This document shows, piece by piece, positions 62,219-64,000 of a DNA stretch of 64,000 bases; positions within the stretch are counted from its first letter, which is position 1; each line of letters opens with the position of its first letter. The position numbers were made by a program, and so were the translations under genes. This stretch comes from Janthinobacterium sp. PC23-8. GTDB lineage: Bacteria > Pseudomonadota > Gammaproteobacteria > Burkholderiales > Burkholderiaceae_D. Location: the NCBI RefSeq assembly GCF_002250505.1, contig NZ_NJGY01000001.1, positions 3,349,230-3,413,229 on the forward strand, read 5' to 3'. The notes beneath the pieces are model-generated. The model ran no database searches and had not been told where the DNA came from. It saw only the letters and a list, made by a program, of their open reading frames with translations.

Positions 62219-63403
62219 ATGCCGACGATGCATCTTTCCGCACTGGCCCAGCTGGGCCTGACGGGTCTCTTGGTGGCCCTGTTGCCTTTGACCATGGTGT
62301 GGGTCTCCGCCGACGCCAACAAATACCGCAAGCTGGTGTGGATCGCCGTCTTTCTGACGGTTGACCTGATCATGTTTGGCGGCTTTACGCGCCTGTCCGA
62401 TTCCGGCCTCGGTTGCCCCGACTGGCCCGGTTGCTACGGCTCGGCCAATCCTTTCCTCGCGCACGAGCATATCGTGGCCGCCGAAACGCTGATGCCAAGC
62501 GGCCCCGTCACGGTGGCGAAAGCCTGGATCGAAATGACGCACCGCTACCTGGCCATGGCCATTGGCGTGTTGATCGTGGCGATGATGGTGCAGGCCTGGC
62601 GCCAGTGGCGAAAAAAGGATGGACAAGGCAACCGCCGCGAGCAATTCGCCCCGGCCCTGCCGACCGCGCTGTTTTTCTTTGTCTGCCTGCAAGGCGCGTT
62701 CGGCGCCTGGACGGTCACCCTGAAACTGCAGCCTGTCATCGTCACCATCCACTTGCTGCTGGGCATGGGGCTATTGTCGCTGCTGGTGTGGCTGGGCGGG
62801 CGCCAGGATCATGCGGTCTCGCCCGTGCAAAAGGCCGATGCCGAGGCGTCCGTGCTGCGCCCGGTACGCGCCTTGGCCATCATGTCTGCCGTGCTGCTGG
62901 CGCTGCAGATCGCCTTGGGCGGCTGGGTCAGCACCAATTACGCGGCGCTGGCCTGCACCGATTTCCCCCTGTGCGGCGGCAAGGTGATCCCCGCGATGGA
63001 TTTCGAGCACGGCTTTTATTTGTGGCGCGAACTGGGCAAGACGGCCGCCGGCCACTACCTGCCGTTCTCGGCCCTGACGGCGATCCATTGGGTGCACCGC
63101 AATTTTGCCTTTGTGGTGCTGGCTGGCATCGGCTATACCGTGTTGCGCGCGTGGCCGCTGCCATCGCTGCGCGGCACGGCGCGCCTGATCGCTCTGGTGC
63201 TGGCGCTGCAGGCGGCCACCGGCATGGCGACGATCTACCTGAACTGGCCGCTGGCCATTGCTGTGATGCATAACGGTGGCGCGGCGCTGCTCGTGTTGTT
63301 GCTGACCATGTTAAACTACAAGGCTAAATTCCAGCTCGATGCTGCACACGGCATCCACCGCGACGCCCTCGCGACAGCACCTTCCGCACGCTCCCAGAAA
63401 TGA
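62219..63403 (+). CDS. ctaA: Heme A synthase (COX15/CtaA)
   Basis: An eight-helix membrane monooxygenase of 394 residues that converts heme O to heme A. Conserved segments: [49 protein letters not shown] and [10 protein letters not shown], which carry the heme-ligand histidines and the Cys pairs. AAGGAG precedes the ATG. The stop overlaps the ctaB start by 4 nt. Confidence 0.95.
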   Translation: MPTMHLSALAQLGLTGLLVALLPLTMVWVSADANKYRKLVWIAVFLTVDLIMFGGFTRLSDSGLGCPDWPGCYGSANPFLAHEHIVAAETLMPSGPVTVAKAWIEMTHRYLAMAIGVLIVAMMVQAWRQWRKKDGQGNRREQFAPALPTALFFFVCLQGAFGAWTVTLKLQPVIVTIHLLLGMGLLSLLVWLGGRQDHAVSPVQKADAEASVLRPVRALAIMSAVLLALQIALGGWVSTNYAALACTDFPLCGGKVIPAMDFEHGFYLWRELGKTAAGHYLPFSALTAIHWVHRNFAFVVLAGIGYTVLRAWPLPSLRGTARLIALVLALQAATGMATIYLNWPLAIAVMHNGGAALLVLLLTMLNYKAKFQLDAAHGIHRDALATAPSARSQK

Positions 63404-64000
63404 CTACTCAGACCATCAGCCGTAAACCTTCCCCTCGCATCGCCCAGTATTGGGCGCTGACCAAGCCGCGCGTGACGCAACTGGCCGTCTTTTGCGCCGT
63501 GATCGGCATGTTTTTGGCCAGCGAGGAGCTGCCGGACTGGCAGCCGGTGGTGTTCGGCACCCTCGGCATCTGGCTGCTGGCCGGCGCGGCGTTTGCCGTC
63601 AACTGCCTGGCCGAGCGCGAGATCGACGCGCGCATGGCGCGCACGGCACGCCGGCCGATGGCGATGGGCGATATCACCGTGAAACAGACGGTGGTGTTCG
63701 CGCTGGTGATCGGCGGCCTGGGCATGGGCATCCTGTATTACCTGGTCAATCCGCTGACCATGTGGCTGACCTTTGTGACGTTTGTCGGCTATGCGCTGAT
63801 CTACACCATGGTGCTGAAACCGGCCACGCCGCAAAACATCGTCATCGGCGGCCTGTCCGGCGCCATGCCGCCGGCGCTGGGCTGGGCGGCGGTGGCCAAC
63901 GATGTGCCGATGCAGGCCTGGCTGCTGGTCCTGATCATTTTCGTCTGGACGCCGCCGCACTTCTGGGCGTTGGCCATGTACCGCCGCGATGACTATGCCC
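63400..64000 (+). CDS. ctaB: Protoheme IX farnesyltransferase, 3' part beyond window
   Basis: Makes heme O from heme B and farnesyl diphosphate. About 200 codons are inside the window and the frame is still open at the edge. The UbiA-superfamily first Asp-rich region reads [19 protein letters not shown], and [20 protein letters not shown] (the last complete part) is diagnostic of CtaB/CyoE. The start ATG overlaps the ctaA stop as ATGA. It completes the heme A pathway of this locus. Confidence 0.95.
   Translation, partial: MTTQTISRKPSPRIAQYWALTKPRVTQLAVFCAVIGMFLASEELPDWQPVVFGTLGIWLLAGAAFAVNCLAEREIDARMARTARRPMAMGDITVKQTVVFALVIGGLGMGILYYLVNPLTMWLTFVTFVGYALIYTMVLKPATPQNIVIGGLSGAMPPALGWAAVANDVPMQAWLLVLIIFVWTPPHFWALAMYRRDDYA

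Overview
This window looks like a chromosomal segment of a GC-rich betaproteobacterium, most likely Burkholderiales, family Oxalobacteraceae (Janthinobacterium/Duganella/Massilia type). I base this on the codon usage, on a cytochrome aa3 oxidase/heme A locus with the accessory small genes typical of Burkholderiales, and on neighbourhoods common in that group (DUF2782-thrB beside polA, pilU-pilT opposite yggS-proC, xseB-ispA-dxs). No tRNA, rRNA, CRISPR array, insertion sequence or prophage core was seen.

Layout. 0-6.5 kb: thrB and a DUF2782 gene on the minus strand, then polA, a dienelactone hydrolase and a ZIP metal transporter on the plus strand. 6.5-8.9 kb: an AT-rich accessory patch with a small unknown gene coupled to a large ImmA/IrrE-type metalloprotease. 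8.9-11.8 kb (minus): a sulfurtransferase, an EamA transporter and a Rieske oxygenase. 12.2-15.3 kb: xseB-ispA-dxs (isoprenoid precursor supply). 15.3-22.8 kb: a LacI regulator divergent from an ABC sugar importer with a GH42 beta-galactosidase, with a visible operator and an attenuator-like hairpin. 22.9-27.3 kb: a FUSC membrane protein, pirin, a DUF4160/DUF2442 pair (possible toxin-antitoxin module) and a PduO-type cobalamin adenosyltransferase. 27.4-31.2 kb: glcDEF glycolate oxidase. 31.2-37.3 kb: a GGDEF-EAL protein, pilU, pilT, yggS and proC. 37.4-43.8 kb: an LprI-like protein, an ECF sigma/anti-sigma pair with a DUF3455 lipoprotein, a yqjD-yqjE-yqjK-like set, ubiA, oxyR and rfaE2.

44.0-53.2 kb holds the most unusual locus: six co-directional, closely spaced genes built round a 1229-residue FtsZ/tubulin-superfamily-like protein that ends in a GYF_2-like domain. 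Its partners are a signal-peptide protein with a degenerate von Willebrand A-like fold and one C-terminal membrane helix, a three-helix membrane protein, a zinc-ribbon single-pass protein, a glycine-zipper lipoprotein and an unrecognised 496-residue soluble protein. It reads as an envelope-spanning machine powered or organised by a tubulin-like protein. Its function is not evident from the sequence.

53.2-64 kb: trmL, comF, a BioC-like methyltransferase and then the full aa3 oxidase locus: coxB (with a C-terminal heme c domain), coxA, a 34-residue assembly peptide, ctaG, DUF2970, coxC, a DUF2909 gene on the other strand, surf1, a SCO-like gene, ctaA and ctaB. ctaB is cut by the window end. Structural subunits, copper delivery (CtaG, SCO-like), heme A synthesis (CtaB, CtaA) and heme insertion (SURF1) are therefore encoded together.

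All domain calls come from reading motifs by eye. No database search was possible.
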